Counted from the stretch's first letter, positions 52,689-62,483 are shown. The stretch is 64,000 nt of DNA from Psychromicrobium silvestre (GCF_013408295.1 NZ_JACBYQ010000002.1:186001-250000); one strand, 5' to 3'. Program-made: numbers and translations. Notes: generated by a model from the sequence alone, not told the origin.

Positions 52689-54428
52689 ATGGGCGTCACC
52701 GAGGAATTCCGAGCTATCCGGGATCGGCTTGTTGAGCTTCGCGAGGACTACGAAACGGCGCGTCAGGAGTTCCGCTGGCCGCATTTTGAGGAATTCAACT
52801 TCGCTCTCGATTGGTTCGATTCCATCGCTGCCGATCCAACGAAGGGGAGTCGCCCGGCGCTGGTCATCGTAGAACCGGATGGCACCACCACTCGACGCAG
52901 CTATCTCGAACTCTCCCAGCGGTCCAACCAGGTGGCCAATTGGTTCCGTGAGCAGGGCGCTCGCCGAGGCGAGAAGATGATCGTCATGCTGGGCAACCGG
53001 GTCGAGCTCTGGGAAGTCATGCTGGCCGGAATGAAGCTGGGCCTTGTGCTCATCCCCACCACCACGCAGATGGGTCCGACCGACCTGAGCGACCGAATAG
53101 AACGAGGTGAGGCTCGCTGGGCATTGGTAGGAAGCACCGATCTGCCCAAATTCGTTGAGGTGCCGGGCGACTACCGCCTGATCGAGGTCAACGACGGCAA
53201 TCCGACCTCGGCAGCAGCTTTGCAGTATGGTGACTCCCTCGCCGCCAGCACGGATTTCCAGGCGGAGGTTCCCACCAAGGGCGATGAAACGCTCCTGTTG
53301 TACTTCACCTCCGGCACCACCTCGAAGGCCAAATTGGTGGAGCACACTCACACTTCGTACCCGGTGGGGCATCTCTCCACGATTTACTGGATTGGGCTGG
53401 AACCCGGGGACGTACATCTCAATGTCGCCTCCCCCGGCTGGGCGAAACACGCCTGGTCAAACATCTTCACTCCCTGGATCGCCGAAGCCTGCGTCTTCAT
53501 CTACAACTACCAACGTTTCGATGCGAAGGCTCTGATGGCACAGATGGATGCCGAAGGCGTCACTAGCTTCTGCGCCCCGCCCACGGTTTGGCGGCTGCTC
53601 ATCCAAGCCGATCTCAGCGCCCTGAAGACCCCTCCCCGCAAGGTAGTTTCGGCCGGCGAACCGCTCAATGCAGAGGTTATTGAGCAGGTTCGGCGTGCTT
53701 GGGGCCAGACCATCCGGGACGGCTTTGGGCAAACCGAATCCACCGTGCAGATTGCCAACACCCCGGGACAGCCGGTCAAGATTGGTGCGATGGGTAAGCC
53801 CTTGCCCGGTTATGACGCCGTACTGGTGGACCCGGCCACCGGCCAAGAAGGTGCGGAAGGCGAGCTCTGCTTGAGGGTGAACGGCTCGGCGCAATACGGT
53901 CGCCCGGTCGGCCTGATGAAGGGCTACTACGGCGACGCCGAGAAAACCGACTATGCCTTCCGAGATGGTTACTACCACACCGGTGATATGGCGGAAAAGG
54001 ACGACGACGGCGTGATCACCTATGTGGGTCGCGGCGACGATGTCTTCAAATCCAGCGACTACCGGCTCAGCCCCTTCGAACTGGAGAGCGTACTTATTGA
54101 GCATCCAGCGGTAGCCGAGGCCGCCGTCGTACCCTCCCCTGATCCACTCAAACTTTCGGTACCCAAGGCCTTCGTGGTGCTTGCGCCGGCATACCAGCCC
54201 GGGCCGGAGGTGGCCGAGGACATCTTGCGCTATTGTCGGGAACATCTGGCACCCTTCAAGCGAATTCGACGCTTGGAATTTGCCGAATTACCCAAGACTA
54301 TTTCCGGCAAGATTCGCCGGGTCGAATTGCGCCGAAATGAAGAACTCCGGCACGGTGCCAACCCCGCCTCGGGGCTTGGTGTGGAATACGTGGATACCGA
54401 CTTTCCAGGCCTAAAGGGAATCGGATGA
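52689..54428 (+). CDS. Acyl-CoA synthetase (AMP-forming)
   Basis: A 579-residue ANL-superfamily ligase activating a carboxylic acid to its CoA thioester. Motifs: LLYFTSGTTSKAKLVEH (A3), RDGFGQTESTVQIAN (A5), DGYYHTGDMAEKDDDGVITYVGRGDDVFKSSDYR (A7-A8) and PKTISGKIRRVELR with the catalytic Lys. It lacks the long ACS N-terminus, so it belongs to the medium-chain/acyl-CoA synthetase type. I chose the ATG at 52689 with GAGGAG five bases upstream. The MarR gene starts in its stop (ATGA). Confidence 0.9.
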   Translation: MGVTEEFRAIRDRLVELREDYETARQEFRWPHFEEFNFALDWFDSIAADPTKGSRPALVIVEPDGTTTRRSYLELSQRSNQVANWFREQGARRGEKMIVMLGNRVELWEVMLAGMKLGLVLIPTTTQMGPTDLSDRIERGEARWALVGSTDLPKFVEVPGDYRLIEVNDGNPTSAAALQYGDSLAASTDFQAEVPTKGDETLLLYFTSGTTSKAKLVEHTHTSYPVGHLSTIYWIGLEPGDVHLNVASPGWAKHAWSNIFTPWIAEACVFIYNYQRFDAKALMAQMDAEGVTSFCAPPTVWRLLIQADLSALKTPPRKVVSAGEPLNAEVIEQVRRAWGQTIRDGFGQTESTVQIANTPGQPVKIGAMGKPLPGYDAVLVDPATGQEGAEGELCLRVNGSAQYGRPVGLMKGYYGDAEKTDYAFRDGYYHTGDMAEKDDDGVITYVGRGDDVFKSSDYRLSPFELESVLIEHPAVAEAAVVPSPDPLKLSVPKAFVVLAPAYQPGPEVAEDILRYCREHLAPFKRIRRLEFAELPKTISGKIRRVELRRNEELRHGANPASGLGVEYVDTDFPGLKGIG

Positions 54429-54934
54429 GTCAAGCGCTCCCCCGAGATCCGATTGCTGAGGCTCAGCGCAACTGGGAACAGCAGGGCTGGCATGAGACGG
54501 CCGCTCCAATGTCCGCTATCACCGCGATCATGCGCACCCAGCAGATCCTCTTGCTCCGAATCGAGTCCGTACTGAGTCCGTTCGGGCTAACCTTTGCACG
54601 TTATGAACTGCTGGCGCTGCTGGGGTTCTCGAAGCTCGGGAAACTGCCGATGAATAAGGCCAGCGCCTTGCTACAGGTACATCCCACCTCAGTGACCAAT
54701 GCCGTTGACCGGCTATCCAAGGACAGCCTGGTCCGGCGCACTCCGCATCCAAGCGATGGACGCACAACTCTTATCGCCCTTACCCCCGCTGGCCGCAGCC
54801 TGGTCAGAGAAGCGACAACAGCTCTCAACGCGGAGGTCTTTGGCCAGTCCGGCTTCGCCGCCGACGATGTTCAGACCTTGATTCAGGTATTAGCCCGTTT
54901 CCGCCAAAAATCCGGCGACTTCACTTCCGACTAA
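54425..54934 (+). CDS. MarR-family regulator
   Basis: A 169-residue winged-HTH regulator. The DNA-binding part is MNKASALLQVHPTSVTNAVDRLSKDSLVRRTPHPSDGRTTLIALTPAG, with the DGR wing typical of MarR. Co-translated with the acyl-CoA synthetase, so it probably senses the acid or its CoA ester and controls the divergent acyl-CoA dehydrogenase/synthetase promoter. The gap at 52616-52688 contains a TATATT -10-like element. Confidence 0.9.
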   Translation: MSQALPRDPIAEAQRNWEQQGWHETAAPMSAITAIMRTQQILLLRIESVLSPFGLTFARYELLALLGFSKLGKLPMNKASALLQVHPTSVTNAVDRLSKDSLVRRTPHPSDGRTTLIALTPAGRSLVREATTALNAEVFGQSGFAADDVQTLIQVLARFRQKSGDFTSD

Positions 54935-54935
54935 A

Positions 54936-55028
54936 CCCAGTTGTCCCACTGGGTGGTGCCAGAGTTACAGGAGTCCACCCAAATCTGCCTCAGGGGCAAC
55001 ATCTGCCACATTCAATGGGACAGATGGG
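54936..55028 (+). repeat. 93-bp imperfect palindromic repeat, copy B
   Basis: Starts one base after the MarR stop with CCCAGTTGTCCCACTGGGTG and ends TTCAATGGGACAGATGGG. Same length and terminal sequence as copy A at 14939-15031, again between convergent genes. The central 45 bases are more diverged than the arms. Confidence 0.7.
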
Positions 55029-55103
55029 AGGGACGTGGGACGGACGACGGGGCAGCTGGGGCAGAGCGGGGTGGTGTGGGGAAAAATGCTGCGTGGTCTG
55101 GGG

Positions 55104-55868
55104 CTAGCGGTGTTTGAAGTCTGGAGTTCGTTTCTCCACGAACGCTGCCATTCCCTCTTTTTGGTCCTCAGTGGAGAAGACCGAGTGGAAGAGCCTGCGT
55201 TCGTAGGTCACTCCCTGTACCAAGCCCATTTCGAAGGCTGCATTGGCCGCTTCCTTGGCGATCATCGCTACCGGCTTCGACTTTGAGGCGATCACTTCGG
55301 CAGCCTTCAATGCTTCGGAGACCACATCTTCGTTCGGAACCACCCGAGCCACTAGGCCGGAACGCTCAGCTTCTTCGGCACCCATCATTCGGCCGGTCAG
55401 AATCAGATCCATCGCCTTGGCCTTACCGACGGCGCGGGTCAATCGCTGTGAACCGCCCATCCCGGGCAGCACACCTAAGTTGATCTCAGGCTGGCCAAAT
55501 TTGGCGTTCTCCCCCGCGATGATGAAATCGCACATCATCGCCAGTTCGCAGCCGCCGCCCAAGGCGAAGCCGGAGACCGCAGCAATAATAGGAATCCGGA
55601 GCCTGGTCAGGTCCTCCCAATGCCGGAACCAATCCTCCGCGTACATCTCCATGTAGCTTTTGGAAGCCATCTCTTTGATGTCCGCACCCGCGGCGAAAGC
55701 CTTGGCGGAACCGGTCAGCACCACGGCACCAACTTCCGGATCGGCATCCATCTCCGTGATCGCTGAGACCAACTCGTCCATAGTCTCTTTGTTGAGTGCG
55801 TTCAACGCCTCCGGACGATTGAGAGTGACCAAGCCAACCCGCCCGCGCCGTTCTACCAGAATGCTCAT
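55104..55868 (-). CDS. Enoyl-CoA hydratase
   Basis: Adds water to 2-enoyl-CoA. A 254-residue crotonase with both catalytic glutamates, [16 protein letters not shown] and [23 protein letters not shown], and the oxyanion loop [17 protein letters not shown] use the ATG at 55868 (MSILVERRG), spaced correctly from AGAGG. Placed with acyl-CoA dehydrogenase, 3-hydroxyisobutyryl-CoA hydrolase, mmsB and mmsA it fits the valine pathway (methacrylyl-CoA hydration), although general beta-oxidation is possible. Confidence 0.9.
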   Translation of the reverse strand: MSILVERRGRVGLVTLNRPEALNALNKETMDELVSAITEMDADPEVGAVVLTGSAKAFAAGADIKEMASKSYMEMYAEDWFRHWEDLTRLRIPIIAAVSGFALGGGCELAMMCDFIIAGENAKFGQPEINLGVLPGMGGSQRLTRAVGKAKAMDLILTGRMMGAEEAERSGLVARVVPNEDVVSEALKAAEVIASKSKPVAMIAKEAANAAFEMGLVQGVTYERRLFHSVFSTEDQKEGMAAFVEKRTPDFKHR

Positions 55869-55922
55869 GTCCATCCTCTGCTTCCGCCAATTCGCCGTCT
55901 AAATCCGGCATCCGTCCAATTC

Positions 55923-55982
55923 GGCTACCGTTTCCCCTTTATGCGCCCATCGTTAGGGGCGCATAAAGGGGAAACGGTAGCC
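55923..55982. repeat. Perfect 26-bp inverted repeat (long hairpin)
   Basis: Arms 55923-55948 and 55957-55982 are exact reverse complements around an 8-base loop (ATCGTTAG). It lies between mmsB and the enoyl-CoA hydratase gene, both on the minus strand. There is no T-run after it, so it is not a classical terminator. Confidence 0.88.
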
Positions 55983-56012
55983 CTAGCCTTATGAACACGC
56001 TACCCGTTCAAG

Positions 56013-56906
56013 CTACTCCGCTGATTTCTGACGGATATCGGTGATGATGCCGGAGAAATCCCGGCCGGCACCGCCCTCGTCCACGAAACGATCGTAAATC
56101 TGCGAAGCCAGCGACCCCAGCTCGGCCGTGATTCCGGCACTCTGCAAGGCGCTCACCGCTAGCTTAAGATCCTTAGACATCAGCGCACCCGCGAACCCCG
56201 GCTGATAATCGCGGTTGGCTGGACTCCCAGGAACCGGACCTGGCACCGGGCAGTTCGTTGTGACCGCCCAGCACTGCCCCGAGGCGGTGGAAATCACGTC
56301 GTAAAGGGCCTGATGCTCCAAACCCAGCTTCTCGCCCAAAACAAAAGCCTCGCTGGCCGCGATCATGGTCACACCGAGCAGCATGTTATTGCAGATCTTC
56401 GCGGCCTGACCGGCACCATTGCCGCCGCAGTGCACAGCCCTTTTCCCCATCACTTCAAGCAGCGGAGCGATGGCCTCAAATTCCTCGGCAAGCGCACCAA
56501 CCATAAACGTCAGCGTCCCAGCCTCTGCACCCACCACGCCGCCCGAGACCGGCGCATCCGCAGCCCGGTGACCGGCGTCGACCGCTAATTGCGCAGCCTC
56601 CCGCGCCTCGTCCACATTGATGGTGGAACAGTCCAGGAACAAGGAACCCGGCTGAGCCGCCGCCAGTAGCCCGCCACGGTATGCGTCCAGCAGATGCTTC
56701 CCGCTGGGGAACATGGTCAGCACAATCGAAGCCTGCGCAGCAGCCTCGGTCGCGCTACCCACCACCGGCACGCCCTGGGCCGCTGCCGCCTCAACTGCAG
56801 CCGGAACCACATCGAAGCCAAGCACCTGATACCCGGCCTTGACCAGATTGACCGCCATCGGCCCGCCCATATGACCCAGGCCCAGAAAAGCTACTGTCTC
56901 GCTCAT
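56013..56906 (-). CDS. mmsB: 3-Hydroxyisobutyrate dehydrogenase
   Basis: NAD-dependent oxidation of 3-hydroxyisobutyrate to methylmalonate semialdehyde in valine breakdown. A 297-residue beta-hydroxyacid dehydrogenase: Rossmann start VAFLGLGHMGGPMAVNLVKAG, substrate loop DAPVSGGVVGAEAGTLTFMVG, and catalytic Lys in NGAGQAAKICNNMLLG. It sits between 3-hydroxyisobutyryl-CoA hydrolase and enoyl-CoA hydratase genes on the same strand. Confidence 0.93.
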   Translation of the reverse strand: MSETVAFLGLGHMGGPMAVNLVKAGYQVLGFDVVPAAVEAAAAQGVPVVGSATEAAAQASIVLTMFPSGKHLLDAYRGGLLAAAQPGSLFLDCSTINVDEAREAAQLAVDAGHRAADAPVSGGVVGAEAGTLTFMVGALAEEFEAIAPLLEVMGKRAVHCGGNGAGQAAKICNNMLLGVTMIAASEAFVLGEKLGLEHQALYDVISTASGQCWAVTTNCPVPGPVPGSPANRDYQPGFAGALMSKDLKLAVSALQSAGITAELGSLASQIYDRFVDEGGAGRDFSGIITDIRQKSAE

Positions 56907-56927
56907 TGCCGATCCTCCTTTGAACCG

Positions 56928-58001
56928 TCAGTTCCTCGTCGAACTGCTTTCGGAAATAGCCGCCAACCCCAGCTCCCGCTCGCCCAAGGGCGCAAAGTAA
57001 CTTTCGACGTCGGCCTGGCTCACCGCCGCAAGACTGGCCGGACTCCACTGCGGATTGCGGTCCTTATCGATCACCTGAGCCCGGATGCCTTCGGCCAGAT
57101 CGTGCCCGGCCAGAAAGCGCAGCCCCACTCGGTATTCCTGGTCCAGTACCTCTTCCAGGCTGCCCAGCTCCCGGCTGCGACGTAGCGAGGCCAAGGCGAC
57201 CTTGACCGCTGTCGGGGACTTCGCCGCAATCGTCTCCGCATGCTCGGAACCTTGAGCGCGCAGATTCTGCAGAATTTCCTCCACGGACTCAGCCGCGTAG
57301 GCACTATCGATCAGTTCCCGTTCGGCAGCTAGAGCGGACTCCGGTGCGGGACAAGCGAAACGGACGACGGCGTCGGGCGCAGTCTCCGTTTCAAGCGCCA
57401 GTTTTAGTGCGGGTAGCTGTTCGGAGGGCACGAAATAATCCGCCATCCCGAGGTACAGCACGTCCCCAGCGCTCAGATGCGCTCCGGTCAGCGCGGCGTG
57501 GGTGCCTGCCTCGCCGGGTGCACGGGAGAGCAGATAGGTACCGCCGACGTCGGGAACGAAGCCAATCGTGGTTTCCGGCATCCCGCAGCGAGTGCGTTCG
57601 GTGACGATGCGTACCGAACCGTGCGCCGAAATACCCACTCCGCCGCCCAGCACCAGGCCATCCATCAAGGCGATATACGGCTTGGGATAGCGTGAGATCA
57701 GGGAGTTGAGTTGATATTCGGTACGCCAGAAATCAGCGGTAGCATCGCCGCCACCAGTAGCGTCCCGATAGATCGCCACAATGTCGCCGCCCGCGCACAG
57801 CCCACGCTCGCCGCTGCCGCAGACCAGCACCTGGCTGATCGAGGCGTCCGTGGCCCAGGCCTGCAATTGCGCCAGCATCGCTTCACACATCGTCGCGGTC
57901 AAGGCGTTGACGGCTTTGGGTCGGTTCAGGATCACCACGCCCAAGGAGCCCCGCTGCTCAAAAAGGATCTCGGCAGCTTGAGAAACCTCCGACTCGGCCA
58001 C
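56928..58001 (-). CDS. 3-Hydroxyisobutyryl-CoA hydrolase (crotonase fold)
   Basis: Releases 3-hydroxyisobutyrate from its CoA ester in valine degradation. A 357-residue crotonase-superfamily protein with the HIBCH signatures LCAGGDIVAIYRDA, DGLVLGGGVGISAHGSVRIVTERT and MPETTIGFVPDVGGTYLLSR, plus the extended C-terminus (QEYRVGLRFLAGHDLAEGIRAQVIDKDRNPQW). The GTG start directly follows the mmsA stop, so the pair is translationally coupled. Confidence 0.93.
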   Translation of the reverse strand: MAESEVSQAAEILFEQRGSLGVVILNRPKAVNALTATMCEAMLAQLQAWATDASISQVLVCGSGERGLCAGGDIVAIYRDATGGGDATADFWRTEYQLNSLISRYPKPYIALMDGLVLGGGVGISAHGSVRIVTERTRCGMPETTIGFVPDVGGTYLLSRAPGEAGTHAALTGAHLSAGDVLYLGMADYFVPSEQLPALKLALETETAPDAVVRFACPAPESALAAERELIDSAYAAESVEEILQNLRAQGSEHAETIAAKSPTAVKVALASLRRSRELGSLEEVLDQEYRVGLRFLAGHDLAEGIRAQVIDKDRNPQWSPASLAAVSQADVESYFAPLGERELGLAAISESSSTRN

Positions 58002-59501
58002 TCAGCTGCCTTCCGGCATCACGAAGCTGGCTCCCTGACGAATCCCGGAGGGCCAACGGCTGGTCACCGTTTTGGTCTTGGTGTAGAACCGGAAAGCATC
58101 GGCTCCGTGCTGGTTCAGATCGCCGAAGCCAGAAGCCTTCCAGCCACCGAAGGTGTAATAGGCGATCGGTACCGGGATCGGCACGTTGATGCCTACCATC
58201 CCCACCTGAACCCGGCTGGCGAAGTCCCGGGCGGTATCGCCGTCGCGGGTGAAGATCGCGACACCGTTGCCAAACTCATGCTCGCTGGGCAGCCGGAGCG
58301 CCTCCTCATAATCGGCAACCCGCGCCACGCAGAGCACCGGCCCGAAGATCTCTTCCTTGTAGATCCGCATCGAGGTGGTGACATTGTCAAAGAGGCTCGG
58401 CCCGCACCAGAAGCCGTTCTCGTACCCCTCTACGGTGTGCCCACGGCCATCGACCAGCAGGGACGCGCCCTCGTCAACGCCGGACTGAATGTAGTTCTCG
58501 ATCCGTTCCTTGGCGGAGGCGGCAACTACCGGGCCGAAGTCAGCGGTCGGGTCCATGCTGGCTCCAACCTTGAGGCCCTTGATTCGCTCCTGCAGCTTGG
58601 CTACCAGGGCATCTGCGGTGGCCTGACCGACCGGCACCGCCACCGAAATAGCCATGCAACGCTCCCCGGCGGAACCGTAGCCCGAACCAATCAGGGCGTC
58701 CGCAGCCATGTCCAGATCGGCGTCCGGCATGATGATCATGTGGTTCTTAGCCCCGCCGAAGCACTGAGCGCGCTTGCCGTGTGCTGCCGCGGAAGCGTAG
58801 ATGCTCTGCGCGATCGGGGTGGAGCCGACGAAGCCGATGGCCTTGACTCGCGGATCTTCTAGTAGGCCATCCACGGCTTCCTTATCGCCGTTGAGCACAT
58901 TGAAGACGCCGTCGGGCAGCCCCGCTTCGGTGAACAGTTCGGCGAACCGCAAGGGCACCGAAGGGTCCCGCTCGGAGGGCTTGAGGATAAATGCGTTCCC
59001 GGCTGCGAGCGCGGGACCGGCCTTCCAGAGCGGAATCATCGCCGGGAAGTTGAAGGGTGTGATGCCTGCCACCACGCCGAGGGGCTGGCGTAGTGAGTGC
59101 ACGTCGATTCCGGTGCCCACGCTGTCGGAGAACTCACCCTTGAGTAGATGTGGTGCGGCGGCGCAGAACTCCACCACCTCAATGCCGCGCTGAATATCGC
59201 CCTTAGCATCGGGGAAGGTCTTGCCGTGCTCAGAAGAAAGCAACTCGGCTAGCTCGTCTAGATTCTCATTGACCAGGTCGACAAATTTGAGCAAAATGCG
59301 GGCTCGCCGCTGCGCATTGGTGGCTCCCCAGCCCAGCTGAGCCTGCTCCGCATTGCTAATGACGGCATCGATCTCCGCCTGACCGGCCAAGGGCAAGCGA
59401 GCCTGAACCTCGCCGGTGGTCGGGTTGAAAACATCGCTGAAGCGGCCGGAAGTGCCACTGACGTGTTTGCCGCCGACATAATGTGAAAGTTCGCGCACCA
59501 T
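58002..59501 (-). CDS. mmsA: CoA-acylating methylmalonate-semialdehyde dehydrogenase
   Basis: Converts methylmalonate semialdehyde (or malonate semialdehyde) with NAD and CoA to propionyl-CoA (or acetyl-CoA). 499 residues; the catalytic Cys is in GSAGERCMAIS (residue 282), and TPFNFPAMIPLW plus FGGAKNHMIIMPDADLD distinguish MMSDH from ordinary aldehyde dehydrogenases, which have a catalytic Glu at the latter region. First gene of the mmsA-hydrolase-mmsB run on the minus strand. Confidence 0.95.
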   Translation of the reverse strand: MVRELSHYVGGKHVSGTSGRFSDVFNPTTGEVQARLPLAGQAEIDAVISNAEQAQLGWGATNAQRRARILLKFVDLVNENLDELAELLSSEHGKTFPDAKGDIQRGIEVVEFCAAAPHLLKGEFSDSVGTGIDVHSLRQPLGVVAGITPFNFPAMIPLWKAGPALAAGNAFILKPSERDPSVPLRFAELFTEAGLPDGVFNVLNGDKEAVDGLLEDPRVKAIGFVGSTPIAQSIYASAAAHGKRAQCFGGAKNHMIIMPDADLDMAADALIGSGYGSAGERCMAISVAVPVGQATADALVAKLQERIKGLKVGASMDPTADFGPVVAASAKERIENYIQSGVDEGASLLVDGRGHTVEGYENGFWCGPSLFDNVTTSMRIYKEEIFGPVLCVARVADYEEALRLPSEHEFGNGVAIFTRDGDTARDFASRVQVGMVGINVPIPVPIAYYTFGGWKASGFGDLNQHGADAFRFYTKTKTVTSRWPSGIRQGASFVMPEGS

Positions 59502-59613
59502 TGATGACTCTCCTCTGCTGTGACCTTGCCCGCCTCGGAAATGAGCGGGCCTGCCCTGCTAGAAAATATACTCGGACTTCCTACTATTTAGCTATGTCGA
59601 GAAATGCACGCAC

Positions 59614-61062
59614 TCAGTGCGTAGAGAGGGTGTTCTCCGCTTTGCCGCTGCGCGGTTTCTTCACGAATAAGGTCTCCGCTTCCTCCAGCGACATTCCGTT
59701 GGTCTCCGGGATCTTGAAGAAGACGAAAACGAAGGAAAGTGCGGCGAAAGCCGCGTAGATCGCGTAGGTGACGCTCAGGGACATACTGGCCAGGCCGGGG
59801 AAGCTCACGGTGATCACAAAGTTCGAAATCCACTGCGCCATCGCCGCAACACCGAGCGCCTTGGCACGAATCCTATTCGGGAAAATCTCCCCAAGTAGCA
59901 CCCAGACCAGAGGTCCCCAGGACACTCCGAAAGCAATCACGAAGATATTGGCGGCTACCAGTGCCACCGGTCCCCAAATCCCGGACAGCTGAACCTCACC
60001 GTTCGCGGTCGACGCCGTACTAAAGGCGAGCGCCATTGCCCCCAAGCTCACGGCCATGCCAATCGACCCGGCCAGCAGAATGGGGCGCCGCCCAAGCCGG
60101 TCCACCAGGAGGATCGCGACCACTGTGACTGCCACGTTGGTGACCGAAGTGACCACAGAGATGAAGAGCGAGTCGGATTCCTGGAAGCCCACCGACTTCC
60201 ACAGCGTGGTGGAGTAGTAAAAGATCACGTTGATGCCAACGAACTGCTGGAACATCGACAGCGCAATGCCGATCCAGACGATCGGTAACAGGCCGAACCG
60301 TCCGCCGAAGAGCGAAGCTCGCTTCGCCTTAGCGTCTTCGGCAATAGCGCTGCGGATATCTTTGACGGCCTTGGTGACATCGGCGGCAGGCCAGAGCGAG
60401 GAGAAGACTTTGGTTGCCTCCTGCTCACGGCCTTTCTGCATCAGGTAGCGGGGAGATTCCGGTAACCGGAGGGCCAGCAAGCCGTAGATCAGTGCGGGCA
60501 GGGCGCAGGCAATGAACATCCAGCGCCACGCTTCCAGCCCGAGCCAGAAGGTAGCCGAGGCGCTGCCTGCGGAGTTGGCGAAGAGCGTATCCGACAGGAG
60601 AGCGGCGAAGATGCCGAGCGTGATGGCCAGTTGTTGGAGTGAGGCCAGTCTGCCTCGGATCAGCTTGGGAGAAATCTCGGCGATATAGGCCGGAGCCACT
60701 ACCGAGGCAATGCCGATGCCAAGACCTCCGATGATCCGCCAAAGCACCAAATCCCAGACTTCGAAGGCAGCACCCGCACCAATAGAGGAAACGAAGAACA
60801 GGATCGCCCCGATCAACATGGTCACCTTGCGGCCCCAACGATCGGCAATTCTCCCTGCCAAGTAGGCTCCTAGTGCGGAGCCTAGGAGCGCAGAGGCTAC
60901 GGCAAGGCCGGTCAGACCGCTGGACAGTCCGAACCTTGATTCGATAGCGTCAACGGCGCCATTGACCACCGAGGAATCGAAGCCGAAGAGGAAGCCACCC
61001 ACTGCTGCCGAGATGGCCAGGCCGATCACCTTGAGCTGGAGTTTCCTGCTGTCCGTTACCAT
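59614..61062 (-). CDS. Sugar porter family MFS transporter
   Basis: A 482-residue proton-coupled or facilitative sugar transporter with 12 membrane segments. Sugar-porter motifs are present: GFDSSVVNGA in TM1, GRIADRWGRKVTML between TM2 and TM3, RIIGGLGIGIASVVAPAYIAEISP, PESPRYLMQKGR at the end of TM6, QQFVGINVIFYYSTTLW in TM7, VDRLGRRPILL and the final PETNGMSLEE. GGAGAGG precedes the ATG at 61062. Substrate cannot be told from the sequence; myo-inositol or hexoses are typical of this group, and mmsA-type genes often accompany inositol transporters. Confidence 0.92.
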   Translation of the reverse strand: MVTDSRKLQLKVIGLAISAAVGGFLFGFDSSVVNGAVDAIESRFGLSSGLTGLAVASALLGSALGAYLAGRIADRWGRKVTMLIGAILFFVSSIGAGAAFEVWDLVLWRIIGGLGIGIASVVAPAYIAEISPKLIRGRLASLQQLAITLGIFAALLSDTLFANSAGSASATFWLGLEAWRWMFIACALPALIYGLLALRLPESPRYLMQKGREQEATKVFSSLWPAADVTKAVKDIRSAIAEDAKAKRASLFGGRFGLLPIVWIGIALSMFQQFVGINVIFYYSTTLWKSVGFQESDSLFISVVTSVTNVAVTVVAILLVDRLGRRPILLAGSIGMAVSLGAMALAFSTASTANGEVQLSGIWGPVALVAANIFVIAFGVSWGPLVWVLLGEIFPNRIRAKALGVAAMAQWISNFVITVSFPGLASMSLSVTYAIYAAFAALSFVFVFFKIPETNGMSLEEAETLFVKKPRSGKAENTLSTH

Positions 61063-61123
61063 TTTCGTTTCTACCTCTCCTAGCCGACCGTGCCCTTCGA
61101 CACTATAACGTCGGCCGCTGGGA

Positions 61124-62446
61124 TCAAGCTCGACGGTTTCGGGCGAACGCCCTGGCCTTCTCGCTGGACAGCGCAAGCATCGCGAAAATATCTAAAGTGA
61201 TACCGAACAGATTGGTACTCAGAGTGATCTGTTGACCCTGCACCGAGCCCACCGCCGTCACAATGATTGACAGAGCCGTGACGGACATCAGAGCGATTCT
61301 GGCCCAGTTGTGACCTATCCAGACAAAACAAGCCAAGGCGATCTGAGAAATTGCCAGCAGCCCCAAAATACTCAAGGTAATAATGGTTACCCCCTCGGAG
61401 AGTTGGGCAATTTCCAGGGGGCTGTAGTTCCCTGCGGAAAGCACATCGCTCATCTCGTGCGAGGTGAGAAAAGCAATGGCGCTGATGATTGTGGTGATCG
61501 CGGTGAACAGGCCAAAGAAAGCGCCGAAGATTGTGGGGAGTGGGCGCTCGAGTGGGGGCACGTCAACGCTGGTACCGGGTATCACAACGCCGCCGGTAAC
61601 GTTCCTCGGCTCCTCCACCGTGACGCCACGGACATTCACAATCGGCAGATCGCCGTCGGTGGTGATTTCGTCTCCCCCGCCATTGCGCGAGTGATATCCC
61701 GTGGAGAAGTCCTCTATCACGTCAAGGCTCACGAAGGTGTCGGCTGCATGCATGGTCTGCACGATATGATCCCGCTCTATATCGACATTTGCATCGATCT
61801 TATGGGTGATCTGAAAAGTGAAAAGGGACAGCCCTACGCTTCGGTCGAAGGTCCCAGCAGCCAGCCAATCGGCCTGGTGCCCACCCGGAAGTAACCAGCC
61901 ATCTGGGCAACGCCAGAATCGAACATGATGCCGCTTTGCCGGGCTGTTTTCCACCTCTTGTTGGAAGGCAAAATCCTGTTGCCTTCCGAAGAGCATGAGG
62001 GAACTGACGGGCGCCTTCAAATAGCTTCGCCGGGTGACCGTGGAGACGATAATCCGCCAACTGCTGAGCAAGGTGATCTCATCAGCTTTGGTCCACCCTG
62101 CGGCGAGCATGATGGCTTCCAGCTGCTGCTGCGACCCCCGCACCGCCAAGTTAATCGGATCGCCGAGCAAGCCGTCCGCGGTCCGAGAACGCCCGATGAA
62201 GTAGTCCGGAACATAGATGCTGGTCAGAATCCGATGCAGCCTGGGCAGCGCCACATAAGCCAATACCACCCAGAACGGCAGGGAGAGCCAGAGCTTTGAC
62301 CAGCCACCAGCAATGCTTTCGCTCAGCACCAACCAGGCGAGCCAAATGGAAGCAGCCCCGCTGAAGACAAAGAAGAGGTTATCGACCAGTAAGTTGATCG
62401 ACCAGCGCCGTTTACTGATTTGAATCATCTCGGAAATTGCCGTCAC
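61124..62446 (-). CDS. Membrane protein with LssY-like C-terminal domain
   Basis: A 440-residue protein with two N-terminal membrane segments (about 22-45 and 52-72), a soluble LssY_C-like domain (LLGDPINLAVRGSQQQLEAIMLAAGWTKADEI, then YLKAPVSSLMLFGRQQDFAFQQ and RHHVRFWRCPDGW, residues 90-290), and about four membrane segments in the last 130 residues. The function of LssY is not established. The stop lies 61 bases upstream of the MFS transporter start. Confidence 0.75.
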   Translation of the reverse strand: MTAISEMIQISKRRWSINLLVDNLFFVFSGAASIWLAWLVLSESIAGGWSKLWLSLPFWVVLAYVALPRLHRILTSIYVPDYFIGRSRTADGLLGDPINLAVRGSQQQLEAIMLAAGWTKADEITLLSSWRIIVSTVTRRSYLKAPVSSLMLFGRQQDFAFQQEVENSPAKRHHVRFWRCPDGWLLPGGHQADWLAAGTFDRSVGLSLFTFQITHKIDANVDIERDHIVQTMHAADTFVSLDVIEDFSTGYHSRNGGGDEITTDGDLPIVNVRGVTVEEPRNVTGGVVIPGTSVDVPPLERPLPTIFGAFFGLFTAITTIISAIAFLTSHEMSDVLSAGNYSPLEIAQLSEGVTIITLSILGLLAISQIALACFVWIGHNWARIALMSVTALSIIVTAVGSVQGQQITLSTNLFGITLDIFAMLALSSEKARAFARNRRA

Positions 62447-62483
62447 TCTCCCAGCTTAAGCCGTCGCCGTACTGACAGCCCTT

